From positions 3,677,001 through 3,741,000 of the forward strand of contig NZ_CP058649.1 in NCBI RefSeq assembly GCF_018141445.1: a DNA stretch of 64,000 nt. Direction: 5' to 3'. The translations under genes and the position numbers were made by a program. This DNA is from Vallitalea pronyensis (GTDB taxonomy: Bacteria > Bacillota > Clostridia > Lachnospirales > Vallitaleaceae). Position 1 is the first letter of the stretch. Every line of letters starts with the position of its first letter. Below the pieces are notes generated by a model that worked only from the letters and a program-made list of their open reading frames with translations, made no database searches and had not been told where the DNA came from. Of this stretch, positions 16,775 through 24,991 are shown piece after piece.

Positions 16775-16840
16775 ATAGACTTATAATTACTATTTTTAGA
16801 TAGTATAATTAAGTGTTATTGTTTTCGACATAATATTATG
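16775..16840 (-). promoter_or_regulatory. Conserved upstream block A
   Basis: About 66 bases repeated almost unchanged before the other SPRY genes and, more diverged, the RCC1 gene. Read on the minus strand it starts with the palindrome CATAATATTATG and GTCGAAAA, then ACACTTAATTATACTATC (TATACT could be a -10) and CTAAAAATAG...TATAAG. The TAAA-N15-TCTATATA spacing also loosely resembles a sigma-28 type promoter. The conservation is seen; the factor is unknown. Confidence 0.55.
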
Positions 16841-16876
16841 CTGTATTGTTGCTCAAAACCTACATTTAGGTCATAT

Positions 16877-16905
16877 AAAAAGATCTTCCATTAAGAAGAT
16901 CTTTT
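16877..16905 (-). terminator. Terminator
   Basis: AAGATCTTC and GAAGATCTT arms around a five-base loop, followed on the minus strand by TTTTTAT. It follows the small membrane protein gene. A degenerate copy occurs at 26437-26467. Confidence 0.65.
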
Positions 16906-16955
16906 ATGTACTAAACAGTGCTTTAGTCTGGAATTTTAATTTTGCAATCCATAGG

Positions 16956-17240
16956 TTAACTCGTATCTTTATTAGATTTTATTTTAGTGCACACTTTATA
17001 AGCAATATAAATTACTATATAGATTATCAATGTATCTATAAGAAAAGCTCCTGCATCCACATATAGTGATTTCAACAATGAGGTACTTATTGGTGCATCA
17101 TACACAGTTAAAAATGCTATCGGATAACCAAAATTAGTAGCAAATCCATCTGTAGATCGATAGGGGAGTACATACATTATTACTAAAGTTATCCAAGTAG
17201 CATAATTTAATATTTTTCTATTAAATTTCAGTCTTTTCAC
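16956..17240 (-). CDS. Small hypothetical membrane protein
   Basis: 94 residues with two clear membrane segments (about 14-27 and 66-84) and a basic tail (KVCTKIKSNKDTS). The N-terminus is basic, so it is likely inside. The start is probably GTG at 17240, although the AGAAGG purine run is very close to it. No family recognised. Followed by a good terminator, which supports a real gene. It could be co-transcribed with the cupin gene 40 bases upstream. Confidence 0.55.
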   Translation of the reverse strand: MKRLKFNRKILNYATWITLVIMYVLPYRSTDGFATNFGYPIAFLTVYDAPISTSLLKSLYVDAGAFLIDTLIIYIVIYIAYKVCTKIKSNKDTS

Positions 17241-17280
17241 CTTCTTCTATTTGCCATGTGATTATGTTCTAAATAATACT

Positions 17281-17769
17281 TTAATCAATATTCCATTTGT
17301 CTTTAACATTTTCTTCACCTTTATAATAATCCACTCTTTGACTATTTGGATATACTTCTACATCTGGCAAAATATTTATTTTGTTTGAATCAGGATATTC
17401 ACATATATCCATTCCATTATTAGTACGTATATCAAGAAATTTACATGGTTCTTCCGTATGGTTATAAAGTTGATGAGCACCTTGAGGTCCTTTTTCAAAA
17501 AAAACAATGTCTCCTTTTTTTAGTTCGTCAAAACCATTTGGCGTTCTTAACATCGCCTTTCCTGATATGATAACAAAAAGTTCTTCTGCATTTCTGTGAA
17601 AATGATATGGATAAGAGTATTTGTCAGGATCAAGTGACCTTACATCAAAATATAAATTATCTGATTGAACTACCTCCGATAATCTTTGACTTGTATGCCA
17701 TGAAAATTCAGGTATAGGTGATTGTTTGGGTTCAAAACATAAATTATTTTCATTAAAAATTTTCGGCAT
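17281..17769 (-). CDS. Cupin domain protein
   Basis: About 162 residues with one cupin barrel: YHFHRNAEELFVIISGKAMLRTPNG (metal-binding His and Glu) and later KGDIVFFEKGPQGAHQLYNHTEEPCKFLDI (second motif with His). The frame is open to 17823, but ATG 17769 sits right after AAAGGGGGAA and is the likely start. Such single-cupin proteins include isomerases, oxygenases and binding proteins; none can be chosen. Cytosolic. Confidence 0.85.
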   Translation of the reverse strand: MPKIFNENNLCFEPKQSPIPEFSWHTSQRLSEVVQSDNLYFDVRSLDPDKYSYPYHFHRNAEELFVIISGKAMLRTPNGFDELKKGDIVFFEKGPQGAHQLYNHTEEPCKFLDIRTNNGMDICEYPDSNKINILPDVEVYPNSQRVDYYKGEENVKDKWNID

Positions 17770-17891
17770 TAAAATTCCCCCTTTATAAAAATTAAATTGA
17801 CATTTAGTATTTACTACGAACAAACTTTTTTGGTAAACTAGATCGTCATAGGAAGTTTGTCTACTCTTTAATTACTATTTTTTAGGATTAA

Positions 17892-18287
17892 TTATATTTG
17901 CGTATTAATATGTAGCGTATATGCCCTACCAGGCTCATGAGGCTCTCTAGTTACTAGACCATACTCTTCTAATTGATCAATAAGTGATTTAGGTCCTCCA
18001 GTTCTTGACACACCAATAATCGAAGAAATTTCAAGACCTGTAAGCGTTATTACATCTGTAGGTATATCATTACCTTCATTTTGTTTTTTTAAGGCAAGTA
18101 ATAAATATCCATATAATAATGCCGAACTATGTCTCAGTCTATTTCTACCTCCTGCTCCATTATAACGAGGGTCCACAAATAATTTTGTTGGTACAGAAAT
18201 AAAGTGACAGTATTCTTTAATTATTTCTTCATTTTTTTCCCTATCTTTCTTCCTCCTATTTAGTACAATATCATCACAAATTACCAT
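17892..18287 (-). CDS. Winged-helix protein resembling RepA_N
   Basis: 131 residues. A basic N-terminal stretch leads to FISVPTKLFVDPRYN, SSALLYGYLLLALKK and ITLTGLEISSIIGVSRTGGPKSLIDQLEEYGLVTRE. This is a helix-turn-helix/wing arrangement similar to the N-terminal domain of RepA_N plasmid and phage initiators. The resemblance is my reading of the pattern, not a search result; a stand-alone regulator is equally possible. The ATG at 18287 lacks a good ribosome binding site, while an AGGAGG inside the N-terminal coding region has no in-frame start, so the start is uncertain. A good promoter lies at 18340-18368. Confidence 0.5.
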   Translation of the reverse strand: MVICDDIVLNRRKKDREKNEEIIKEYCHFISVPTKLFVDPRYNGAGGRNRLRHSSALLYGYLLLALKKQNEGNDIPTDVITLTGLEISSIIGVSRTGGPKSLIDQLEEYGLVTREPHEPGRAYTLHINTQI

Positions 18288-18339
18288 TTTATTTATATAT
18301 TCATATCTGAGTAGACAAATTCCCGATGATTATTATTTT

Positions 18340-18368
18340 ATATTAGCAGATAATTTAATAATAAGCAA
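18340..18368 (-). promoter_or_regulatory. Promoter of the RepA_N-like gene
   Basis: On the minus strand TTGCTT, 17 bases, TAATAT. The surrounding bases, including an AATTCCCG stretch downstream, closely match the region before the NTF2-like gene (27133-27161), which suggests a duplicated promoter segment. Confidence 0.55.
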
Positions 18369-18600
18369 TAAAAAAGACTACCCCCAATAAACAGGAAGTT
18401 GGCTTCTCTTATGACTAGACTAAAGTTTCTTTTAATATAGTCTACTGATGCAGTCGAATAGCATCGAACTCTTATATTAAATTTTGACATCCTTTTTTTA
18501 ATGCCCATGATATAATACATAGTTATGGGCCTTGGGAAGAACTCGATGCTGCGGAATGATCGCTATAGTAAAAAAATAAAATGTGTAAATATAATTAAAC

Positions 18601-18828
18601 ATTTTATTTTTTTGTGCCGTTTTAGTATTTGCTAATATTGTTTCCTTATTAATTGGCAATATTTCATATGCTAGTAATGATTGTTCCAATAGTCACGTAG
18701 CAAATCCCCATGTTTATACTAAAAGAACTCTTAACGACAAGTATGTACATCGTGTAGATAATGTATCTGATGTAGAAACTTGCTCGGTACGTCAATATAC
18801 AGTATATACCTACTTTTATTATGTCTAA
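18601..18828 (+). pseudogene. Remnant of a secreted protein gene
   Basis: This plus-strand frame reads a hydrophobic stretch (ILFFCAVLVFANIVSLLIG), a signal-peptide-like ISYASND junction, then HVANPHVYTKRTLNDKYVHR and a stop at 18826-18828. No start codon with a ribosome binding site exists in this frame; an ATG at about 18581 is in another frame, separated by homopolymer runs. It looks like a short secreted protein inactivated by frameshift. Family not recognised. The rest of the 18288-18963 gap holds a promoter and the holin-like fragment. Confidence 0.35.
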
Positions 18829-18832
18829 TGTA

Positions 18833-18916
18833 CTACTGGTTCATATCTGGCTTTTCTAAATCTGTAGATTTACCAATATAAAAAGCCACAACCATAATAA
18901 AAATGGAAAATAACTT
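18833..18916 (-). pseudogene. C-terminal fragment of the holin-like gene, copy 1
   Basis: Reads KLFSIFIMVVAFYIGKSTDL and ends EKPDMNQ before a stop. It is clearly homologous to the end of the intact 59-residue protein at 30159-30338 (SYSIIIMVVTFYFGKSTALDRPE). No start; the 5' part is missing and the cassette terminator follows immediately upstream. Confidence 0.6.
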
Positions 18917-18925
18917 AAAAAGAAA

Positions 18926-18955
18926 AAGAGGATACCATTAGCGATATCCTCCTCT
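18926..18955 (-). terminator. Terminator of cassette B
   Basis: AAGAGGATA and TATCC(T)CCTCTT arms around CCATTAGCGA. Same element as downstream of Kelch A and Kelch C. Confidence 0.6.
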
Positions 18956-18963
18956 TGTAAGTA

Positions 18964-20421
18964 CTATTTTATGTACTCATTAACTTCAATACAAATTATT
19001 TTATCATATGAAATATAATCTTCTCTACTTATGTAAGGTCCTGCATTATAATCTTTAGTAAAGGTATAATATGCTGGTCCTTGTCCTACACCTCTGTCAA
19101 AATACCAACTCATAAATGTGTCTACATCACTCATGGGTAGATCATACTCTTTGTCGTTTTCACCTAATAGCTTGATTAATAACAGTGCTCTATTATTACT
19201 TATTTCAATCATAGTTGATGCAACATTAGAGTTAGCGCTTTCAACACCATTCTTTACTGCTCTAACGACGTAATAGCAAGTCACACCAGGGGTTACGTTT
19301 GTGTCTGTATACGTTGTACCTGTGATATCACTTGCTATGACTGTATCAATAGTACCAGAATCTGTTGACCTTAATATAGTATAGCTGTATGCGTCGGTAA
19401 CAGTATCCCAGTTCAGTACAATAGAATTACTATTAGATGTTGCAGTTAAATTAGTGGGAGAAACAACCTCTGTGCTAGATGACATAAATACCTCTACTAT
19501 AGTTTGCATACGATTTGCTAAAGTTTCTCCACCGATAACATATATTCCCCCACCAACTTCTGCTGCCTTTAATTTAAATCTTGGTGCCGTCATATTTACT
19601 TTTGCTGTCCATGTATCTGTTACTGGGTCATATTCTTCTACTGTGGTTATACCATCAATACCCGAAAATCCACCAAATGCATATATCTTACCGTTGACTT
19701 CTTCTACCCCTAGATCTTGTCTTTTTGTTGGCATACTAGCTTTTGTTGTCCATTTATCTGTTACTGAGTCATATTCCTCTACTGTAGCTATAATAGCATT
19801 TGTTGGATTATATCCACCAATAGCATATATTTTCCCACCAACTTCTGCTATGCCAAATGCACTTCTTTTTGTTGGCATATTAGCTTTTGTTGTCCATGTA
19901 TCTGTTGCTGGATCATATTCCTCTACTGTAGCCATAGTACCATTTGTTAAAGTACGTCCACCAATAGCATATATTTTACCATTAGCTCCTACTACCTCTA
20001 ATCTGTTTCTTGGTGTTGGCATATTTGCTTTTGTTGTCCATGTATCTGTTGTTGGGTCATATTCCTCTACTTTAGCTATAAATTCAGTACCTGAATATCC
20101 ACCAATAGCATATATTTTACCATTGACTTCTACTTCCCCTAATTCGATTCTTGGTGTTGGCATATTAGCTTTTGTTGTCCATAAATCTGTTGCTGGGTCA
20201 TATTCTTCTACTATAGTTGTAAATTCAGTACCTGAATATCCGCCAATAGCATATATTTTACCATTAACTTCTGCTACCCCGAATGAATCTCTTGGTGTTG
20301 GCATGCTTGCTTTTACTGTCCATTTGTCTAACTCACCTTCAGTACCTAATACCGTAAGTGAATTAACTATCATTAGGGCTACAAGTAATATTAAACTTAA
20401 TATTCTTCTGTATTTCTTCAT
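18964..20421 (-). CDS. Secreted Kelch-FN3 protein, cassette B
   Basis: 485 residues with the same plan as Kelch A. Signal peptide MKKYRRILSLILLVALMIV; six Kelch repeats (about 30-325) carrying IYAIGG or IYAFGG strands and WTTKANMPTPR-type turns; fibronectin type III domain (LTATSNSNSIVLNWDTV to YYVVRAVKNG); C-terminal domain almost identical to those of Kelch A and C (LLLIKLLGENDKEYDLPMSD). The ATG follows AAGGAGGAAC. It lies 47 bases downstream of the broken SPRY B gene. That gene's shared upstream block is retained, so Kelch B may still be expressed from it through the shortened leader. Confidence 0.87.
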   Translation of the reverse strand: MKKYRRILSLILLVALMIVNSLTVLGTEGELDKWTVKASMPTPRDSFGVAEVNGKIYAIGGYSGTEFTTIVEEYDPATDLWTTKANMPTPRIELGEVEVNGKIYAIGGYSGTEFIAKVEEYDPTTDTWTTKANMPTPRNRLEVVGANGKIYAIGGRTLTNGTMATVEEYDPATDTWTTKANMPTKRSAFGIAEVGGKIYAIGGYNPTNAIIATVEEYDSVTDKWTTKASMPTKRQDLGVEEVNGKIYAFGGFSGIDGITTVEEYDPVTDTWTAKVNMTAPRFKLKAAEVGGGIYVIGGETLANRMQTIVEVFMSSSTEVVSPTNLTATSNSNSIVLNWDTVTDAYSYTILRSTDSGTIDTVIASDITGTTYTDTNVTPGVTCYYVVRAVKNGVESANSNVASTMIEISNNRALLLIKLLGENDKEYDLPMSDVDTFMSWYFDRGVGQGPAYYTFTKDYNAGPYISREDYISYDKIICIEVNEYIK

Positions 20422-20468
20422 TTAAGTTCCTCCTTGGCATTTTAAACGTCTAGTTACAGTAACCTGTA

Positions 20469-21165
20469 TTACTTTAAATATTCATTCACCTTAAACCATA
20501 CTATTTTATCATGGATTATGTACTCATCGATTTTAGTATATGGCTCAATGTTTGTACTATCTGGGAAGATATAAAACGGTAATCCTGTACCATTTGCTCT
20601 ATCCGTATACCATGTAATAAAATTAGAAACCTCATTCATTGTCATCTTATACTCGTAAATGTCTGTTGTACAAAGTTTAATCTGTAATGTAGCTACATTG
20701 TTTTCAACCATAGCTGATGCTATATTAGAATCGGCGCTTTCTACACTGTTCTTTACGGCTCTTACAGCGTAATAGTACGTCACACCTGGGATTACATTTG
20801 TGTCTGTGTATGTTGTAGTTGTTATATTACTTGCTATAACCGCATTAATAGTACCAGAATCCGTTGATCTTAATATAGTATAGCTGTCTGCATCAGTTAC
20901 AGCATCCCAATTAAGAACTATAGAGTTAGAAGATTTGTAGCGGTTAAGTTAGTAGGTATATTTGGTTGAACAACCGTTGCATTGTTATATGGAAGATATC
21001 CATTTGAGATCTGATGTGTAAAAGCTGCTACTCCAAAATTTGCTGTGATAGTTGTTGATTTTGTAGTATCGCCATTATATACTTTTGGATAATAAGTTAA
21101 CGATGTGTTAATTCCTGTTTCAATTACTCCCTGCGAAATACCATCGTTAAAAAATTCAATTTTAT
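20469..21165 (-). pseudogene. Broken SPRY-FN3 gene, cassette B
   Basis: The 3' part is intact in frame: most of the FN3 domain (VTYYYAVRAVKNSVESADSN) and the C-terminal domain (LQIKLCTTDIYEYKMTM to KIVWFKVNEYLK). Against copies A and C, a one-base loss near 20931-20940 shifts the frame at the start of the FN3 domain. At about 21164-21170 the SPRY sequence jumps straight into the non-coding DNA normally found just upstream of the gene, so the signal peptide, start codon and most of the SPRY domain are deleted. TTTTACC-like microhomology is present at the junction. Confidence 0.8.
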
Positions 21166-21202
21166 ATTTTTACCAAATTATACCATCTTACATTACTAAA
21201 TT

Positions 21203-21271
21203 ATAGCCTTATAATTCCTATTTTTAGATAGTATAATTAAGTGTTATTGTTTTTTTCGACATAATATTATG
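21203..21271 (-). promoter_or_regulatory. Conserved upstream block B
   Basis: Same block as 16775-16840 with three extra bases in the A/T run after GTCG and an intact CATAATATTATG palindrome. It now lies directly against the truncated SPRY B sequence. Confidence 0.55.
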
Positions 21272-21433
21272 TCATAACTAAAATAATCTTTATTCTTATC
21301 TTAAGCCTACTATATAGATTGTCAGGATGTGAAATCTCGAAGCCGTCTAATAATTCTATTAATTGGTATATCAGTGTTTAGTAGATTTGTTATTATTGTC
21401 TCAAAAATTTACTAAGCCTACATTTAGCGTAAG

Positions 21434-21465
21434 TTAAAGAGCCTACCATAAGATAGACTCTTTCT
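21434..21465 (-). terminator. Terminator-like hairpin
   Basis: GAGCCTA and TAGACTC-type arms (AAAGAGTCTATC...GATAGGCTCTTT read on the minus strand), matching the elements at 6315 and 6847. It is about 105 bases after the RCC1 stop. The rest of 21272-21569 shows no gene. Confidence 0.45.
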
Positions 21466-21569
21466 TAAATACATCAATGCAATTGTCTGGATCTGAAATA
21501 GTATCCCAATATAGAAGTTATTTGGTTACTGGCCCGTTGAGCTGATAAATTTTGTGGTTGTATGTATTG

Positions 21570-22736
21570 TCAATGGTGGGAAAAAACCTGAATGGGTATA
21601 GAACTAAATCTGATTGTTCCATTTCCTAACTCTCCATATTTATTATCTCCCCAATTCCATACTGTTCCATCGTTTTTTAAGACTATACTATGATACCCAC
21701 CTGCATTTATAGCTTTTACATCTACCAATCCTGTCACTTGGACTGGTTCTCTTCTATGAGTGAATGTTCCATCTCCTAACTGCGCACAATTATTTAAACC
21801 CCAATTCCATACTGTTCCATCATTTTTTAAGACCATACTATGATAATAACCTGCACTTATAGCTTTTGCATCTGTCAACACTGTCACTTGGACTGGTTTA
21901 CTTCTATAAATGTTTGTTCCGTCTCCTAACTGACCATAATAATTTTCCCCCCAAGTCCATACCGTTCCATCGTTTTTTAAGACCATACAATGATACTGTC
22001 CTGCACTTACAGCTTTTACATCTACCAATCCTGTCACTTGGACTGGTTCACTTCTTGGAGTGTTTGTTCCGTCTCCTAACTGTCCATAATCATTCGCACC
22101 CCAAGTCCATACTGTTCCATCGTTTTTTAAGGCCATACAATGATAATGTCCTGCACTTACAGCTTTTACATCTACCAATCCTGTCACTTGGACTGGTTCT
22201 CTTCTTGGAGTGTTTGTTCCATCTCCTAACTGTCCATAATGATTACGACCCCAAGTCCATACTGTCCCATCGTTTTTTAAAGCTATACTATGAAAAATGT
22301 GTAGCCCTATAGCTTTTACATTTGACAAACCTGTCACTTGGACTGGTTCACTTCTATTAATAGTTGTTCCGTCTCCTAACTGTCCATAATCATTCGCACC
22401 CCAAGTCCATACTGTTCCATCGTTTTTTAAGGCCATACTATAAGAATATCCTGCACTTACAGCTTTCACATCTGCCAAATCTGTCACTTGGACTGGTTCA
22501 ATACTTTGAGTGGTTGTTCCGTCTCCTAACTGTCCATCAGCATTCCCACCCCAAGTCCATACTGTTCCATTGTTTTTTAAGACTATACTATGAGAAGAGC
22601 CAGCACCTACAGACTGTACGCCCGATGTTAATTCTTCTGCAAAAACCTCATAATTTCTTATTGTCCCTAAAACATTAATTCCACTAAAAGTAATAATAAT
22701 TGCAAAAAATAAAATTAGTTTTTTCATATTTTTCAT
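21570..22736 (-). CDS. Secreted RCC1-repeat protein
   Basis: 388 residues. A signal peptide (KKLILFFAIIITFSGINVLG) is followed by seven RCC1-type repeats of 50 residues. Each has the form SAGxxHSxxLKNDGTVWTWGxNxYGQLGDGTNxxRxEPVQV, enough for one seven-bladed propeller. Repeats 3 to 5 are nearly identical even at DNA level (150-base units), pointing to recent amplification. There is no other domain, so function cannot be assigned; exported RCC1 proteins are presumed binding or adhesion modules. The ATG follows CGAAAGGAGA. It lies between cassettes B and C and has a diverged copy of their upstream block (22794-22860). Confidence 0.87.
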   Translation of the reverse strand: MKNMKKLILFFAIIITFSGINVLGTIRNYEVFAEELTSGVQSVGAGSSHSIVLKNNGTVWTWGGNADGQLGDGTTTQSIEPVQVTDLADVKAVSAGYSYSMALKNDGTVWTWGANDYGQLGDGTTINRSEPVQVTGLSNVKAIGLHIFHSIALKNDGTVWTWGRNHYGQLGDGTNTPRREPVQVTGLVDVKAVSAGHYHCMALKNDGTVWTWGANDYGQLGDGTNTPRSEPVQVTGLVDVKAVSAGQYHCMVLKNDGTVWTWGENYYGQLGDGTNIYRSKPVQVTVLTDAKAISAGYYHSMVLKNDGTVWNWGLNNCAQLGDGTFTHRREPVQVTGLVDVKAINAGGYHSIVLKNDGTVWNWGDNKYGELGNGTIRFSSIPIQVFSHH

Positions 22737-22793
22737 TTTAAATCTCCTTTCGTATTAATTATTTTTAATTTTAACATTATTACGATATATATT

Positions 22794-22860
22794 TATAGTC
22801 TTATAATTCACTACTATATATGGTATAATTAAAATTTATTGTTATTAAACATAATATTAT
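22794..22860 (-). promoter_or_regulatory. Conserved upstream block D, RCC1 gene
   Basis: Shares CATAATATTATG-type sequence, the ATTATACCAT segment and GAATTATAAGACTATA with the SPRY blocks, but is more diverged. This puts the RCC1 gene in the same candidate regulon. Confidence 0.45.
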
Positions 22861-22863
22861 CTT

Positions 22864-22992
22864 AGGTTTGGTACATAATTCGAGTAGTTGAATACTTTGT
22901 TCTAACAAGTCACCTTCAACAAACTCTAAGCAAGCATTGTCTTCGCAAGGATTAATAGGTACACACTTAGGTGGTACACAGAGTCCTCCATG
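22864..22992 (-). pseudogene. Duplicated fragment of the cysteine-rich gene at 30529
   Basis: About 128 bases match 30625-30755 with only a few differences. They encode LCVPPKCVPINPCEDNACLE and FVEGDLLEQSIQLLELCTKPK, the C-terminal part of the cysteine-rich protein, without its final acidic tail. The flanks on both sides are unrelated to that gene. A short ORF (22801-23019) covers it but has no ribosome binding site, so this is a fragment. Confidence 0.7.
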
Positions 22993-23219
22993 TTGTAACC
23001 TTAACCCATACTTTAACATGATGTTTTTTTATTATAATTATGGTCTATTAGTATTTGACATAATTTTTTCTTAAAAAATAATGAAATATCAGTACCACTA
23101 GATTCGCAATCTAAGAAGTTTTTCTTTTGGTGGTGGTTTAGTGAACGAAAACAATCTTTCAGTGTTTTTTGTAATTATATGACAGTCTTTTATGTTCTAT
23201 GGTATCAAGTAGATTACCT

Positions 23220-23385
23220 TACACGACTTCAATAAATTCGTTAACATTGTTTCATGCTCCCTCTGGTGTAAAATCCCCCCAAGCCGTTGCATATACTATC
23301 TTCTTGTCCTGGAACAGTTTAAAGTTATAACCATAGGTTTTTTTAACTTTTGCCAGCTTCACGTCATCACTCCACCATTACGTAA
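23220..23385 (-). pseudogene. Possible remnant of an unknown gene
   Basis: A minus-strand frame reads WWSDDVKLAKVKKTYGYNFK and on through LFQDKKIVYATAWGDFTPEG, then a stop and a few more codons (NNVNEFIEVV). No start codon or ribosome binding site was seen. Composition and flow look protein-like, so this may be the tail of a lost gene. Family unknown. The rest of the 23020-23507 gap shows nothing except the holin-like fragment and terminator. Confidence 0.3.
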
Positions 23386-23397
23386 ACATAATATAAG

Positions 23398-23460
23398 TCA
23401 TACCAAGTGAGATTTACCAAAATAAAAAGCCACAACCATAATAACAATGGAAAATGACTT
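23398..23460 (-). pseudogene. Fragment of the holin-like gene, copy 2
   Basis: Reads KSFSIVIMVVAFYFGKS then diverges to a stop; homologous to the intact small gene at 30159-30338 and to copy 1 at 18833-18916. It sits at the same place relative to the Kelch terminator as copy 1, so it was duplicated along with the cassette. Confidence 0.6.
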
Positions 23461-23468
23461 AAAAAGAA

Positions 23469-23500
23469 AAAGAGGATACCATTAGCGATATCCCCCTCTT
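23469..23500 (-). terminator. Terminator of cassette C
   Basis: AAGAGGATA and TATCC-CCCTCTT arms around CCATTAGCGA, the same element as in cassettes A and B. Confidence 0.6.
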
Positions 23501-23507
23501 GTAAGTA

Positions 23508-24956
23508 CTATTCTATGTACTCATTAACTTCTATGCAAATTATTTTATCATATGAAATATAACCTTTTCTGTTTATGTAAGGTCCTGCATTATAATCTTT
23601 AGTAAAGGTATAATATGCTGGTCCTTGTCCTACACCTCTGTCAAAATACCAACTCATAAATGTGTCTACCTCACTCATAGCTAGATCATACTCTTTGTCG
23701 TTTTCATCTAATAGCTTGATTAATAACAGTGCTCTATTATTACTTATTTCAATCATAGTTGATGCAACATTAGAGTTAGCACTTTCAACACCATTCTTTA
23801 CTGCTCTTACTACATAGTAATAAGTTACACCAGGAGTTACGTTTGTGTCTGTATACGTTGTACCTGTGATATTAGTTGCTATGATCGTTTCAATAGTACC
23901 AGATGTTGTTGACCTTAGTATAGTGTAACTATCTGCATCAGCTACAGCATTCCAGTTAAGAACTATAGATTTACTATTAGGAATTGCCGTTAAGTTTAAA
24001 GGCACTGTAACTTCATCATTAGGTGGTGTAAATGCTTCTACTGTAGTTAAATAACCCGCGTCAAATCCACCGATTGCATATACCTTACCATTAGCTTCTG
24101 CAACTCCCAATCCTCTTCTTGCTGTTGGCATACTAACTAATGTTCTCCATGTATCTGTTGTCGGATTATATTCTTCCACAGTAGTTAGCGGATGAATACT
24201 ATCGCCATTTCCACCTATAGCATATATCTTACCATTGACTTCTGCAACACCTAACTCTTTTCTAGCTGTTGGCATGTTAGCTTTTGTTGTCCAAGTATCT
24301 GTTAATGGATCATATTCTTGTACTGTATTTAAATTACTACCTCCATAGCCGCCTATAGCATATATCTTACCATTAGCTTCTGTAACTGCCAGTCCAGCTC
24401 TACTTGTTGGCATAGTAGCTTTTGTTGTCCATAAATCAGTTAATGGGTCATATTCTTCTACTGTATTTAGAATACTTCCACCATCACCATATCCACCTAT
24501 AACATATATCTTGCCATTTGCTTCTGCAACTCCTAAATCTTTTCTTGCAGTTGGCATACTAGCTTTTGTTGTCCAAGTATCTGTTGCTGGGTCATATTCT
24601 TCCACTGTATTTAAATGATTAACGCCACCATCATTTCCACCTATTGCATATATATTACCATTGGCTTCTACAACTCTTAAATCTCTTCTTGGTGTTAGCA
24701 TACTTTTTTTTGCGGTCCATGTATCTGTTAGTGAATCATACTCTTCGACCGTAGATAGATATGTATCACTATATCCGCCCACAGCATATATTTTACCATT
24801 AGTTTCTGCAACTCCTACACCATATCTTGTAATCAGCATACTAGCTTTTGTTTCCCAACTACCTAAATCCTCACCTTCAGCACCTAATACCGAAAATGAA
24901 TTAATCATTATTAGCATTACAAGCATTATCAAACTAAATAATCTTCTTTTTCTCAT
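23508..24956 (-). CDS. Secreted Kelch-FN3 protein, cassette C
   Basis: 482 residues. Signal peptide MRKRRLFSLIMLVMLIMI; six Kelch repeats (about 30-320) with IYAIGG/IYAVGG/IYVIGG strands and WTTKASMPTAR-type turns; fibronectin type III domain (LTAIPNSKSIVLNWNAV to YYVVRAVKNG); C-terminal domain nearly identical to Kelch A and B (EVDTFMSWYFDRGVGQGPAYY). The ATG follows GAGGAGGATT. The SPRY C stop lies 35 bases upstream. Loop sequences between propeller strands vary most between copies while the framework is kept, the pattern expected of paralogues diversifying ligand contacts; that is inference. Confidence 0.88.
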   Translation of the reverse strand: MRKRRLFSLIMLVMLIMINSFSVLGAEGEDLGSWETKASMLITRYGVGVAETNGKIYAVGGYSDTYLSTVEEYDSLTDTWTAKKSMLTPRRDLRVVEANGNIYAIGGNDGGVNHLNTVEEYDPATDTWTTKASMPTARKDLGVAEANGKIYVIGGYGDGGSILNTVEEYDPLTDLWTTKATMPTSRAGLAVTEANGKIYAIGGYGGSNLNTVQEYDPLTDTWTTKANMPTARKELGVAEVNGKIYAIGGNGDSIHPLTTVEEYNPTTDTWRTLVSMPTARRGLGVAEANGKVYAIGGFDAGYLTTVEAFTPPNDEVTVPLNLTAIPNSKSIVLNWNAVADADSYTILRSTTSGTIETIIATNITGTTYTDTNVTPGVTYYYVVRAVKNGVESANSNVASTMIEISNNRALLLIKLLDENDKEYDLAMSEVDTFMSWYFDRGVGQGPAYYTFTKDYNAGPYINRKGYISYDKIICIEVNEYIE

Positions 24957-24991
24957 TTAAAATCCTCCTCAGTATATTTTTATTTATGGTA

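Noticed and set aside
18338..18689. Two minus-strand frames of 60 and 63 codons
   Set aside because: Neither has a ribosome binding site; one covers the promoter of the RepA_N-like gene and the other is opposite a decayed plus-strand gene.
19454..20425. A 323-codon open frame on the plus strand
   Set aside because: It is the antisense of Kelch B. Its length comes from the repeat codon pattern; it has no ribosome binding site, and the minus-strand protein has clear domains and a signal peptide.
21866..22678. Long plus-strand frames opposite the RCC1 gene
   Set aside because: Repetitive histidine/leucine-rich translation is the shadow of the 150-base RCC1 repeats.
22801..23019. A 72-codon gene containing a cysteine-rich segment
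   Set aside because: No ribosome binding site, and the only protein-like part is a copied fragment of the gene at 30529; treated as a pseudogene piece.
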